Part shown: one piece after another, positions 34,007 through 42,290 of the stretch
Position numbering within the stretch: position 1 is the first letter of the stretch
Layout: each line of letters opens with the position of its first letter
From: Elioraea rosea
GTDB lineage: Bacteria > Pseudomonadota > Alphaproteobacteria > Acetobacterales > Acetobacteraceae
NCBI RefSeq assembly: GCF_007644105.1
Contig: NZ_VFAC01000002.1
Coordinates: forward strand, 186,001-250,000
Direction of reading: 5' to 3'
DNA length: 64,000 bases
Made by a program: the position numbers and the translations under genes
The notes under the pieces: generated by a model
The model's input: only the letters and a program-made list of their open reading frames with translations
What the model was told of the DNA's origin: nothing
Databases searched by the model: none

Positions 34007-34387
34007 TCACCCGCCGTCGCTCGGGGCTTCGCGCGCGGCATGCCGCAGCGCAGCGAGGTCCTCCGCCGTCGCCGCGGCCGCACCTGCCTGGATGGCCCTG
34101 TAGCGGGCGAGCACCGCCTCGCCGTCGCCCGTCAGCGTCGCGCCGCCTCCGGCGGCCCCACCCTTCGTCGCGGCCACGAGCGGGGAGCGGAACATGGCGT
34201 TCAGCGTCTCGACGAGCGACCAGGCGCGCTTGTAGCTCATGCCGAGGCGGCGCCCGGCGGCCGCGATCGAGCCCGTCTCGGCAATGCCCTGCAACAGGTC
34301 CGCCTTGCCGGGGCCGAACGAGACGCCCGGCACGAGATCGACGCGCACATGCAGGGCGGGGAGCGTGCCGCGGCCCCGGCGTTTCAT
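34007..34387 (-). CDS. ModE-like winged helix-turn-helix regulator (DNA-binding domain only)
   Basis: 126 residues. PGKADLLQGIAETGSIAAAG leads into RRLGMSYKRAWSLVETLN, which is the ModE N-terminal helix-turn-helix, and KGGAAGGGATLTGDGEAVL is the characteristic wing. The molybdate-binding half is absent, so it cannot sense molybdate in the E. coli manner. It starts 4 bases after the rhodanese gene stop. Confidence 0.82.
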   Translation of the reverse strand: MKRRGRGTLPALHVRVDLVPGVSFGPGKADLLQGIAETGSIAAAGRRLGMSYKRAWSLVETLNAMFRSPLVAATKGGAAGGGATLTGDGEAVLARYRAIQAGAAAATAEDLAALRHAAREAPSDGG

Positions 34388-34391
34388 CCGC

Positions 34392-34808
34392 CTAGCCCTG
34401 CTTCCAGGGCAGGCCCGCGGCGATCCAGCCGGCACGCGTGCGCCGGTGGCCGGCGGGATCGAGCGGCCCCTCGAACCCGTCGGCGATGTTGAAGCACGCG
34501 CCGTATCCGGCCTCCCTCGCGGCCTTAGCTGCGGCAAGGCTGCGCGCGCCGGAACGGCAGAGGAAATAGAGCTTGTGGCCGGGGGTGAGCCCCTGCTCGC
34601 CGAGCGCGGTGACGAACCCGTCATTGACAGACATGGCGGGAAACAGCTGCCAGGCGATGCGGTGGACCGGCTTGCCAACCTCCGAGAGGTCGGGCACGCC
34701 CACATAGGTCCACTCCGCATCGGTGCGGACATCGACGAGGGCGGCCGCCGGGTCGCGCTTCAGGGCCTCCCAGGTCTCCCGCACCGTCACGTTCGGGATG
34801 TCGCTCAT
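34392..34808 (-). CDS. Rhodanese-like sulfurtransferase
   Basis: 138 residues, single rhodanese domain. The active-site cysteine is in YFLCRSGARS (about residue 84), after VDVRTDAEW. It would carry sulfane sulfur. It is divergent from the cysteine synthase gene, suggesting a small sulfur-metabolism locus, and co-transcribed with the ModE-like gene. Confidence 0.9.
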   Translation of the reverse strand: MSDIPNVTVRETWEALKRDPAAALVDVRTDAEWTYVGVPDLSEVGKPVHRIAWQLFPAMSVNDGFVTALGEQGLTPGHKLYFLCRSGARSLAAAKAAREAGYGACFNIADGFEGPLDPAGHRRTRAGWIAAGLPWKQG

Positions 34809-34895
34809 GCAGATCCTCCCATGCGGCGGCCGGGCCCAGGTTGCATCCGCGCCGCTCTGGCGCTTGTGTAGCGTCGCGCTGGCATTGGCGAAAGC

Positions 34896-35924
34896 ATGGA
34901 GAGACGCGTGGAGACAGGTGCGGGCGGCGTTGCGGACGGGCTCATCGGCGCCATCGGCAACACGCCATTGATCAGGCTTCGGCGCGCATCCGAGGCCACG
35001 GGCTGCACGATCCTCGGGAAGGCCGAGTTCATGAACCCGGGCGGGTCGGTGAAGGACCGCGCCGCGCTCGCGATCGTGAGCGATGCCGAAGCCAAGGGCC
35101 TGCTTCGTCGAGGCGGGACGATCGTCGAAGGCACGGCCGGCAACACCGGCATCGGCCTCACCCTCGTCGGCAACGCGCGCGGCTACCGGAGCGTAATCGT
35201 GATGCCGGAGACGCAGAGCCGGGAGAAGATCGAGTTCCTGCACATGATCGGCGCCGAGCTTCGCCTCGTCCCGGCAGCCCCGTTCAAGGACCCCGGCAAC
35301 TATGTCCATGTCTCGCGCAGGCTCGCCGAGGAGCTCGCGACGAGCGAGGCGAACGGGGCGATCTGGGCGAACCAGTTCGACAATCTTGCCAACCGCGAGG
35401 GCCACCGCACCACGACGGGGGAGGAGATCTGGCACCAGACCGGCGGGTCGGTCGATGCCTTCACCTGCGCCTGCGGCACGGGCGGGACGCTAGCCGGCGT
35501 GGCGATGGCGCTGAAGGCACGGAAGCCCGCCGTGCGCATCACGCTCGCCGACCCGATGGGCAGTGCACTCTATTCCTGGAAGAGCAGCGGCACGCTGGAG
35601 CTCTCGGGCAGCTCGATCACGGAGGGAATCGGGCAGAGCCGCGTTCCCGGCAACCTCGAGGGCGCGCCGATCGACGATGCGATCCAGGTGACGGACGAGG
35701 AGATGCTCGAGCAGGTCTTCGACCTGACGATCCACGAGGGGCTTTCCGTCGGCGGCAGCGCGGGGCTGAACGTCGCGGCGGCCATCCGGGTGGCGCGCGC
35801 GCTCGGACCTGGCCACACGGTGGTCACGATCCTCTGCGACGGCGGCGCGCGCTACCAGAGCAAGCTCTTCAATCCCGAGTTCCTGAGCGGCAAGGGGCTT
35901 CCCGTGCCGCCGTGGATGGCCTGA
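34896..35924 (+). CDS. cysK: Cysteine synthase family PLP enzyme
   Basis: 342 residues, fold-type II. The PLP lysine is in MNPGGSVKDRAA (about residue 54), the substrate loop is VEGTAGNTGIGL, the phosphate loop is CGTGGTLAGVA and the last motif is SVGGSAGLNVAAA. It makes cysteine from O-acetylserine and sulfide. Related cystathionine-beta-synthase-like enzymes have the same motifs, so the substrate is likely but not proven. No strong ribosome site precedes 34896; a GTG at 34908 behind GGAGAG is an alternative start. Confidence 0.88.
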   Translation: MERRVETGAGGVADGLIGAIGNTPLIRLRRASEATGCTILGKAEFMNPGGSVKDRAALAIVSDAEAKGLLRRGGTIVEGTAGNTGIGLTLVGNARGYRSVIVMPETQSREKIEFLHMIGAELRLVPAAPFKDPGNYVHVSRRLAEELATSEANGAIWANQFDNLANREGHRTTTGEEIWHQTGGSVDAFTCACGTGGTLAGVAMALKARKPAVRITLADPMGSALYSWKSSGTLELSGSSITEGIGQSRVPGNLEGAPIDDAIQVTDEEMLEQVFDLTIHEGLSVGGSAGLNVAAAIRVARALGPGHTVVTILCDGGARYQSKLFNPEFLSGKGLPVPPWMA

Positions 35925-35940
35925 CCAGGAGAGAACCATC

Positions 35941-36681
35941 ATGGCATCGGATCGTTTCGCAGGCCGCGTCGCCGCGGTCACCGGCGGGGCGCGCGGCATC
36001 GGCCTGGCCGTCGCCGAGCGCATCGCGGCCGAAGGCGGGCGCGTCGCCCTCTGGGACGTCGACCTCGCCGAGGCGGAGAAGGTCGCCGCACGGCTCGGCG
36101 GCGCGGCCGTGAAGGTCGATGTGGCGGACGATGCGTCCGTCGCGGCGGCGGTGGCGGCAACGGAGGCGGCGCTCGGGCCGGTCGACATCCTCGTCAACAA
36201 TGCCGGCATCACCGGGCCGAACGGGCCGGTCGAGAGCTATCCGGTCGATGCCTGGCGGCGGGTGATCGACATCGACCTCACGGGGGTGTTCCTCTGCTCG
36301 CGTGCCGTGGTGCCTGGCATGCGCGCGCGCGGGCGTGGGCGGATCGTCAACGTCGCCTCGATCGCCGGGAAGGAGGGCAACCCGAATGCGGCGGCCTATT
36401 CCTCTGCCAAGGCGGGCGTGATCGCGCTGACCAAGGCGCTCGGCAAGGAGCTCGCCGATACGCCGATCCGGGTGAACTGCGTCACGCCTGCTGCGGTGAA
36501 GACCGACATCTTCGCGCAGATGAGCGAGCAGCACATCGGCTGGATGCTCTCGAAGATCCCGATGGGCCGGTTCGGCCTGGTCGAGGAGGTGGCCTCGCTG
36601 ATCTGCTGGCTCGCCTCGGACGAGGCGTCGTTCTCGACAGGCGCGGTGTTCGACATCTCCGGCGGCCGTGCGACCTACTGA
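35941..36681 (+). CDS. Short-chain dehydrogenase/reductase
   Basis: 246 residues. Cofactor motif TGGARGIGLAVAER, NNAG, and catalytic Ser with YSSAK (AAAYSSAKAGVIALTKAL). Resembles the FabG-type 3-oxoacyl reductases, but many SDRs do, so the substrate is open. It is 16 bases after cysK and could share its transcript. Its end overlaps the convergent permease gene by 7 bases. Confidence 0.9.
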   Translation: MASDRFAGRVAAVTGGARGIGLAVAERIAAEGGRVALWDVDLAEAEKVAARLGGAAVKVDVADDASVAAAVAATEAALGPVDILVNNAGITGPNGPVESYPVDAWRRVIDIDLTGVFLCSRAVVPGMRARGRGRIVNVASIAGKEGNPNAAAYSSAKAGVIALTKALGKELADTPIRVNCVTPAAVKTDIFAQMSEQHIGWMLSKIPMGRFGLVEEVASLICWLASDEASFSTGAVFDISGGRATY

Positions 36682-37457
36682 CGCCGCCGGGCCCAGCTCG
36701 TCAGCGCGAGCAGCACCGTGGAGCACAGGAAGAGCATGACGGAGGCTGCACAGATGGCAGGAGAGAGGAACTCGCGCACGCTCGCATAGATCTGCCGCGG
36801 CAGGGTGTACTGCGCCGGGCCGGCGATGAAGAGCGTGATGATGAACTCGTCGAACGAGGTCGCGAAGGCGAACACCGCGCCCGTGAGGATGCCCGGGGCG
36901 ATCAGCGGCACGACGACGCGGCGAAAGGCGACATGCGGCGGCGCGCCGGAAGCCGCAGCGGCGCGGAGCAGCGTCATGTCGAAGCCCTTCAGCGCCGCGA
37001 GCACGGCGATCAGCACGAACGGCACCGCGACGACGGTGTGGGCCAGCACGAGGCCGGCGAGCGTGCCGGAAAGCCCCGCAAGCGAGAAGGCGAGGAAGAC
37101 CGAGGCGGCGGTGACGATCGAGGGCGTCACGATCGGCAGGCTGAACAGGGCGATCAGCACGGCCTTGCCACGGAAGCGCCCGAGCGTGAGCCCGAGCGCT
37201 GCAAGCGTGCCGAGCGTCGTGGCGACGACAGTGGTGGCGACGGCGACGACGAGGCTGTTGCGGGCGGCGAGAAGCCATCGGCCGGAGGTGAAGATCTCCT
37301 CATACCAGCGGAGCGAGAAGCCCTCCGGCGGAAAACGCATCACCTCGGTCGGTGCGACGGACAGCGGGATGATCGCGGCCATCGGCGCCAGCAGGAAGGC
37401 GAGCACGAGGAGGGCGAGCGCCCCGATCGCCACCCGCCAGGCCCAGGCGGCGCTCAT
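36675..37457 (-). CDS. PotC-type ABC transporter permease
   Basis: 260 residues, six membrane spans. The EAA loop ALKGFDMTLLRAAAASGAPP near residue 155 is typical of polyamine or iron-type importers. It overlaps the upstream permease gene by 4 bases. The last gene of an operon that has binding protein and permeases but no ATPase. Confidence 0.9.
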   Translation of the reverse strand: MSAAWAWRVAIGALALLVLAFLLAPMAAIIPLSVAPTEVMRFPPEGFSLRWYEEIFTSGRWLLAARNSLVVAVATTVVATTLGTLAALGLTLGRFRGKAVLIALFSLPIVTPSIVTAASVFLAFSLAGLSGTLAGLVLAHTVVAVPFVLIAVLAALKGFDMTLLRAAAASGAPPHVAFRRVVVPLIAPGILTGAVFAFATSFDEFIITLFIAGPAQYTLPRQIYASVREFLSPAICAASVMLFLCSTVLLALTSWARRRQ

Positions 37458-38635
37458 GGCGACAGCCGCCCCTTGAGCGCCGCCGGAAGCAAGAGCCGCG
37501 CCGCCGCGATCGCGCAGGCGGCGAAGCCCATCAGGAGCACCGACAGCGCAGCCGCCATGCCCCAGTTGACCTCGCGGTTGATGAACAGTGCGATGAAGGA
37601 GGCGACGAGCTGGTCCCTCGGCCCGCCGAGCAACGCGGGCGTGATGTAGAACCCGACGGCGAGCAGGAACACGATGAACCCGCCTGCGGCGATGCCGGGG
37701 AAGGCGAGCGGCAGGTAGACGCGCAGCGCCACCTGCACAGGTGAGCCCCCCAGCGAGGCCGCGGCGCGGATGAGCGCACGGTCGATCCCCTTCATCGCCG
37801 CATAGGCGGGTAGGATCGCGAAGGGGAGCAGGACATGCAGCATCGCGACGATGACGGCGATGCGCGTGCCGATGAGCTGGACCGGCGCCTCCGTCAGCCC
37901 GAGCGCGACGAGGGTCGCGTTCACCGGCCCCTCGCGCTGCAGCAGGACGAACCAGGCAGTGGTTCGCACGAGGATCGACGACCAGAACGGCACCAGCACG
38001 GCGAGCAGCCCGAGCCCGGCCCAGCGCGGCGGCAGCGAGGCAAGCAGGAAGGCGACGGGCGCCGCAAGAAGCGTGGCCAGAAGCGTCACGATCACCGCCA
38101 CGCCGAGGGTGCGGAGGAAGAGGGTGAGGAACAGCCGGTCCTCCTCCCCCATGCGCGTCACCGCACCGCCTGGTGCCTGGTCGAGATCGAGCGCGCGCAG
38201 GAGATAGAGCGGCGTCACCGGGCCGGTGGCGTCGCGGAGCCTGAGCCAGGTGTCCCGCTCACCCCAGCGCGGATCGAGGGCGGGAAGCGACACCGCGTAC
38301 GGCGCAGTGAGGCCGTCCGCGGCCCGCGCGGTGCGCAGAAGCAGCGCGCGCTGGCCGCCGGCGGCGAAGTTCATGCGCTGGGCGAGCGGGCCCAGCCTGC
38401 GCTCCTCGAGCGCGACGCCCAGTTCGTCGGCGACGGCAGCGAAAGCCTCCTCGCCGGGAAGCGCCTCTCCATCCCATGCGGCGAGCGCGTGGTGCGTGCG
38501 GGGAAGCGTATCGGCAAGCTCGCGATCTGCCACCGCCGTCAGCAGCGTCGTGCCGAGCGGCACAAGGAACGCCGCCGCGAGCAGAAGCAGGAGCGGCGCG
38601 ACGAGGACCGCTGCGAGAGCGTTCTGCCCCCTCAC
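37454..38635 (-). CDS. PotB-type ABC transporter permease with large periplasmic insert
   Basis: 393 residues, about 100 longer than common PotB proteins. After the first span (residues about 8-32) comes an extended segment of about 120 residues before the core spans begin near residue 155. The EAA loop is AMKGIDRALIRAAASLGGSP. The insert is predicted to lie in the periplasm. Confidence 0.88.
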   Translation of the reverse strand: MRGQNALAAVLVAPLLLLLAAAFLVPLGTTLLTAVADRELADTLPRTHHALAAWDGEALPGEEAFAAVADELGVALEERRLGPLAQRMNFAAGGQRALLLRTARAADGLTAPYAVSLPALDPRWGERDTWLRLRDATGPVTPLYLLRALDLDQAPGGAVTRMGEEDRLFLTLFLRTLGVAVIVTLLATLLAAPVAFLLASLPPRWAGLGLLAVLVPFWSSILVRTTAWFVLLQREGPVNATLVALGLTEAPVQLIGTRIAVIVAMLHVLLPFAILPAYAAMKGIDRALIRAAASLGGSPVQVALRVYLPLAFPGIAAGGFIVFLLAVGFYITPALLGGPRDQLVASFIALFINREVNWGMAAALSVLLMGFAACAIAAARLLLPAALKGRLSP

Positions 38636-38642
38636 CCGACCG

Positions 38643-39674
38643 TCAGCGGTTCAGCCAGGCGGCGAAGCGGCGCTCGAGCTCCGGCCCGTGCTCGATCCAG
38701 AACTCCGTCGAGATGTTGAGCCCCTTCTCGACGTGGTTGGTCATCATCAGCGGGTTGCGGGCGCGCACCTCCACATCGTTCGCCACCGCCGCTGTGACGG
38801 GGTTGATCGGCCAGAGCCTGGTCAACTCCAGAAGCGGCGCAGGATCGGTGATGAACTCGATCATGCGCATCGCTGCCGGTGCGTGCGGCGAGCCGCGCAC
38901 CACCGCCCAGTAGTCGTATGCGTAGAGAAGCGTCTCCCACTTGAGCGCGTAGGCAGCACCTGAGCGCATGGCATTCGTCGTCCGCCCCACGAAGCCTACG
39001 GCGTAGGCAACCTCCCCGGCATTGACGAGCTCGATCGGCTGCTGCCCGCCCGACCAGAACATCAGCTCCGGCCGAAGTGCATCGAGCCTCGCGAAGGCGC
39101 GCGCCTGGCCCTCGGGGGTTGCGAGCACGCGATAGACGTCTCCCGGGGCAACGCCGTCGGCCATCAGCGCAACCTCCAGCGTGATCCGTGCCCCGCGCCG
39201 GAGAGCCCGCTTGCCCGGGAAGGTGCGCGTGTCCCAGAACTCGGCATAGGTGGTCGGCCCGTTCGCGTTGCGGCGCGTGTCGTAGAATACCGCCACGCCC
39301 CAGCCGATCGCGCCCGCGCCGCAGGTGATCGCGCCGCCCGGCAGGAACTTGTCGCGCCGCACGACCGACCAGTCGATCCGCTCGAACACGCCGTCCTCGC
39401 AGCCCTGAACGAGATCGGGCGCCTCGACCATCACCACGTCCCAGGTGACGTTGCGCGCCTGAACCATCGCCCGGATGGGGCCGACATTGTAGTCGTAGGA
39501 GGTGTCCGCAACCGCTATTCCGGAAGCGCGCGCGAAGGGCTGGAACAGCGTCGAGCGCATATGGTCCTGCAGCGGGCCGCCGCCGGCGACGATGGTGAGG
39601 TCTCGTGCCCCGGCCGGCGCGGCGGCGAGCATCGCGGCGAGGCCGATGGCGCACAGGGCGCGGGTAGGGATCAT
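38643..39674 (-). CDS. ABC transporter extracellular solute-binding protein (PotD/spermidine-like)
   Basis: 343 residues with a clear signal peptide (1 to about 23, ending APAGA). The cluster D type fold is suggested by DLTIVAGGGPLQDHM, WDVVMVEAPDL and the C-terminal WPINPVTAAVANDVE. The ATG has a perfect GGAGGG. The substrate is unknown. Its start overlaps the stop of the aminotransferase gene. Confidence 0.88.
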   Translation of the reverse strand: MIPTRALCAIGLAAMLAAAPAGARDLTIVAGGGPLQDHMRSTLFQPFARASGIAVADTSYDYNVGPIRAMVQARNVTWDVVMVEAPDLVQGCEDGVFERIDWSVVRRDKFLPGGAITCGAGAIGWGVAVFYDTRRNANGPTTYAEFWDTRTFPGKRALRRGARITLEVALMADGVAPGDVYRVLATPEGQARAFARLDALRPELMFWSGGQQPIELVNAGEVAYAVGFVGRTTNAMRSGAAYALKWETLLYAYDYWAVVRGSPHAPAAMRMIEFITDPAPLLELTRLWPINPVTAAVANDVEVRARNPLMMTNHVEKGLNISTEFWIEHGPELERRFAAWLNR

Positions 39675-40642
39675 GAAGCCCTCCTGGACGTATTGGGCAG
39701 AAGAGAGGCGACGGGCGTGATCCGCCAGCCTTCGTTCTTGCGCCGATAATAGGTGTTGAGCAGCCGTGTCGTGACCGGCCCTGGCCGGCCCGAACCGATC
39801 GGCGCGCCGTCGAGCCGCGTGAGAGGGAACAGCCCGCAGGACGTCGACGTTATGAAGGCCTCGTCCGCTGCCGCGAGAATCTCCGGCGCGAGAGTGCCGT
39901 AGCGGCCTGCGATGCCGAGATCGGCCGCGATCTCCATCATCGTCCGGCAGGAGATGCCCTCGAGCACACCCGCCTCGGCGGCGAGAAGACCTTCCCGCGT
40001 CACCGCGACCACGTTGAACCCAGGCCCCTCCGCGACGTTGCCCTCCTGGTCGAGCAGGATGGTCGTGTCGAAGCCGGCATCCTTGGCGAGGAACAGCGCG
40101 CGGGTGAAATCGCCCCAGTGCGTGTTCTTCCAAACCGGGTTCACCGAATTAGCGGGAATGCGGCGGATGTCGCGCGAGATCGTCGCATCGAGACCGCGCC
40201 GCATCTCATCCGGCTGGCCGCGCAGCACGAGAGGCTGGGCATAGGCGAAGAAGCGGTTCGCTGCCGTGCGCGGGTCGCGCGAGCCTGGCGGCGCCTGGCC
40301 ACGCGTGCAGGCGAAGTAGACGAGCGTGTCGGCGAGTCCGCTTCGGTCGACGAGCTCTGCAAGCAAGGCGGCGAGGGCATTGCGCGGCAGGCCGGGGGCG
40401 AGCCGAAGCCCGGCGCAGGAGGCCTCGAAGCGATCGAGATGGTCCTCGAGCCGGAAGAAGCCGCCCCGCCAGGTATGGACGACGTCGTAGGTCATGTCGG
40501 CATACATCAGGCCGAAATCGCGCACCGGGATGCGGGCCTCGGAAAGCGGAACGAAGGTTCCATCGATGAAGGCGACCGCGCGGGAGAAATCGGCCTGCGC
40601 GGCACTCAGATGGTCAGGAACCTCGAGTGTCTCCTCGCTCAC
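39671..40642 (-). CDS. Class IV aminotransferase (D-amino-acid/branched-chain type)
   Basis: About 323 residues from a GTG at 40642 (the adjacent GTG at 40645 is equally possible). Features: AFIDGTFVPLSEARIPVRDF, the lysine region NPVWKNTHWGDFTRAL, and GNVAEGPGFNVVAV with the PLP phosphate loop. Leads an operon with the binding protein and two permeases. The amine substrate may be what the transporter imports. Confidence 0.85.
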   Translation of the reverse strand: MSEETLEVPDHLSAAQADFSRAVAFIDGTFVPLSEARIPVRDFGLMYADMTYDVVHTWRGGFFRLEDHLDRFEASCAGLRLAPGLPRNALAALLAELVDRSGLADTLVYFACTRGQAPPGSRDPRTAANRFFAYAQPLVLRGQPDEMRRGLDATISRDIRRIPANSVNPVWKNTHWGDFTRALFLAKDAGFDTTILLDQEGNVAEGPGFNVVAVTREGLLAAEAGVLEGISCRTMMEIAADLGIAGRYGTLAPEILAAADEAFITSTSCGLFPLTRLDGAPIGSGRPGPVTTRLLNTYYRRKNEGWRITPVASLLPNTSRRAS

Positions 40643-40751
40643 CACAGCACCTTCCCTGCACAGCCGGCGGCATCGTGGAAGCACGGTCGGCAGCGTGTCA
40701 ACGCGGCTCCGGCTTGCCCGGCGCGGCCGCGTGGTGAAGACTCGGCGCACG

Positions 40752-41402
40752 ATGGCACGGATGGATACGACCGCTGACCGCCTCGCCGCCTGGGCGGAAG
40801 GCGAGGAAGCGCGCTTCCTCGGCAGGCTCGAGGACGAGGAGCCCTGCAACGGCTGGATCGCCGAATACTGGCGCATCGTCGGCGATGCCGCGGAGCGCCC
40901 GGCCTATCGCCACGTCGATGGGCGGACGGTCGATGCTGCGGGCGATCGCTGGGCCTGGTCGGCCGCCTTCATCGGGGCAGGCGTGTGGTTCGCCTCGTCC
41001 GGCGCGCCCTGGTTCGCCTACTGCGAATGGCACAGCACCTACGTGCGCGATGCCATCCGCCGCGCGGCCGAGGGGGGGGCACAGCCCTATCGCGCGTACC
41101 CGATCGGCACGACCGCGCTGCGGCGTGGCGACATCGTCGTGCAATGGCGCGCCGGCCTCGGCGACGGGGCGCCAGACCGGCCGGTGACCTTCGAGGCCGC
41201 GTCGCGCATCGAGCCGTTCACGAGCCATGGCGACATCGTCGTCTCCGTCGGCGCCGATGCCGCGGAGATCATCGGCGGCAACCTCTCCGACACGGTGATG
41301 CGCCGACACCTCGCGCTCGACGGCACAGGCCACCTCGCCGACGCGGGGCAGCTGCGCGGACATTGGTTCGCGCTGCTGCGCTTCGAGGAGGCCGCAGCGT
41401 AG
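40752..41402 (+). CDS. DUF2272 domain protein
   Basis: 216 residues without a signal peptide. The core WSAAFIGAGVWFASSGAPW and GDIVVSVGADAAEIIGGNLS fits DUF2272, thought to be related to NlpC/P60-like cysteine peptidases; the possible catalytic Cys is in FAYCEWHSTYV. The role is unknown. Confidence 0.75.
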   Translation: MARMDTTADRLAAWAEGEEARFLGRLEDEEPCNGWIAEYWRIVGDAAERPAYRHVDGRTVDAAGDRWAWSAAFIGAGVWFASSGAPWFAYCEWHSTYVRDAIRRAAEGGAQPYRAYPIGTTALRRGDIVVQWRAGLGDGAPDRPVTFEAASRIEPFTSHGDIVVSVGADAAEIIGGNLSDTVMRRHLALDGTGHLADAGQLRGHWFALLRFEEAAA

Positions 41403-41418
41403 GTCAGGCAGCCCCTCG

Positions 41419-42114
41419 CTAGCCCCCGGCGATCGAGCCCAAGCGGCCCGCTGCGGAGGCAAGCCTCGAGCGGTCATTCACCCGAACCGTCCTGCCGGTC
41501 GCCGCGATCGCGCCCTGGTCGCTCAGCGCAGCGATGGCGCGCGAGAAGCTCTCCGGGCTCATGCCGAGCCGGCGGGCGAGAACACGCTTCGTCTCGGTCA
41601 ACGCGATCACGTCGCCCGCCTGCTCGCTCTCGCGCAGCAGCCAGTCGGCCAGCCGCTCCGTCGCACCGAGGGACTTCAGGTCCTTGATCTGCCCGATCAG
41701 CAGGCGCCAGTGGCCGGCCAGCATGTCCACCACCGCGCGGGCAAAGCGGGGCTCACCGTCGAGCTCGGCGCGGAAGACATCGGCACGGATGGTCATCACG
41801 CGGGATTCCTGCATCAGCCGGCAAGACGCCAGGTAGGGAAGGCCGAGCACGACGGCCGGCACGAGCAGGAACGTTCCGGGCCCGAAGATCTCGATCACGG
41901 TCTCCTGCCCACTCTTCGCGGTGGAGACGAGCGCGGCACGGCCGGTGAGCACGACATGAGCCGCCTCCGGAACGGTCCCTTCCTCGAACAGGACCGTTCC
42001 CGCGGGGAGGATCTGCACGATGCTTCCCGCGAGCAGCCGGCCGAGACTCGCATCGCTCAAAGCCGATCCAACGCCGGCTTCCCGGAGCAGATCGATCGCC
42101 TGTCGTCCCAGCAT
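41419..42114 (-). CDS. narR: Crp/Fnr-family regulator of nitrate respiration (NarR-like)
   Basis: 231 residues from the ATG at 42114 with GGGAGG upstream. A cyclic-nucleotide-binding-type beta barrel (about residues 20-130) is joined to a Crp-type helix-turn-helix with RRLGMSPESFSRAIAALS near 185. The four Fe-S cysteines of FNR are absent (only one Cys), so it is not an oxygen-sensing FNR. In Paracoccus a cysteine-free FNR relative, NarR, lies beside narK-narGHJI and responds to nitrate/nitrite; the arrangement here is the same. FNR-type boxes lie in the divergent region. Confidence 0.8.
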   Translation of the reverse strand: MLGRQAIDLLREAGVGSALSDASLGRLLAGSIVQILPAGTVLFEEGTVPEAAHVVLTGRAALVSTAKSGQETVIEIFGPGTFLLVPAVVLGLPYLASCRLMQESRVMTIRADVFRAELDGEPRFARAVVDMLAGHWRLLIGQIKDLKSLGATERLADWLLRESEQAGDVIALTETKRVLARRLGMSPESFSRAIAALSDQGAIAATGRTVRVNDRSRLASAAGRLGSIAGG

Positions 42115-42133
42115 GGCTGCGCCCTCCCGAACC

Positions 42134-42147
42134 TTGGCAAATGTCAA
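42134..42147. promoter_or_regulatory. FNR-type box near the narR start
   Basis: TTGGC-AAAT-GTCAA fits the TTG-N8-CAA dyad of Crp/Fnr sites, and its flanks extend the symmetry (CCTTG to CAAGG). It lies 20 bases upstream of the narR start codon, a position that suggests autoregulation. Confidence 0.55.
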
Positions 42148-42205
42148 GGCGATGCTTGATCGATGCGCTGCACCATAAAACAAAAGCGCGGCGCGGTTGC
42201 CAAAC

Positions 42206-42219
42206 TTGATCTGGCTCAA
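42206..42219. promoter_or_regulatory. FNR-type box upstream of narK
   Basis: TTGAT-CTGG-CTCAA matches TTGAT-N4-ATCAA in nine of ten positions. Its centre is about 78 bases before the narK start. Activation by NarR or FNR would place the transcript start near 42254. Confidence 0.78.
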
Positions 42220-42290
42220 CAACCGCTGGTGCTGCCACGATGAGGCTTCCTTCAGCACCCGACTTCCGGGTGAGGACGGAGCATAGAACG

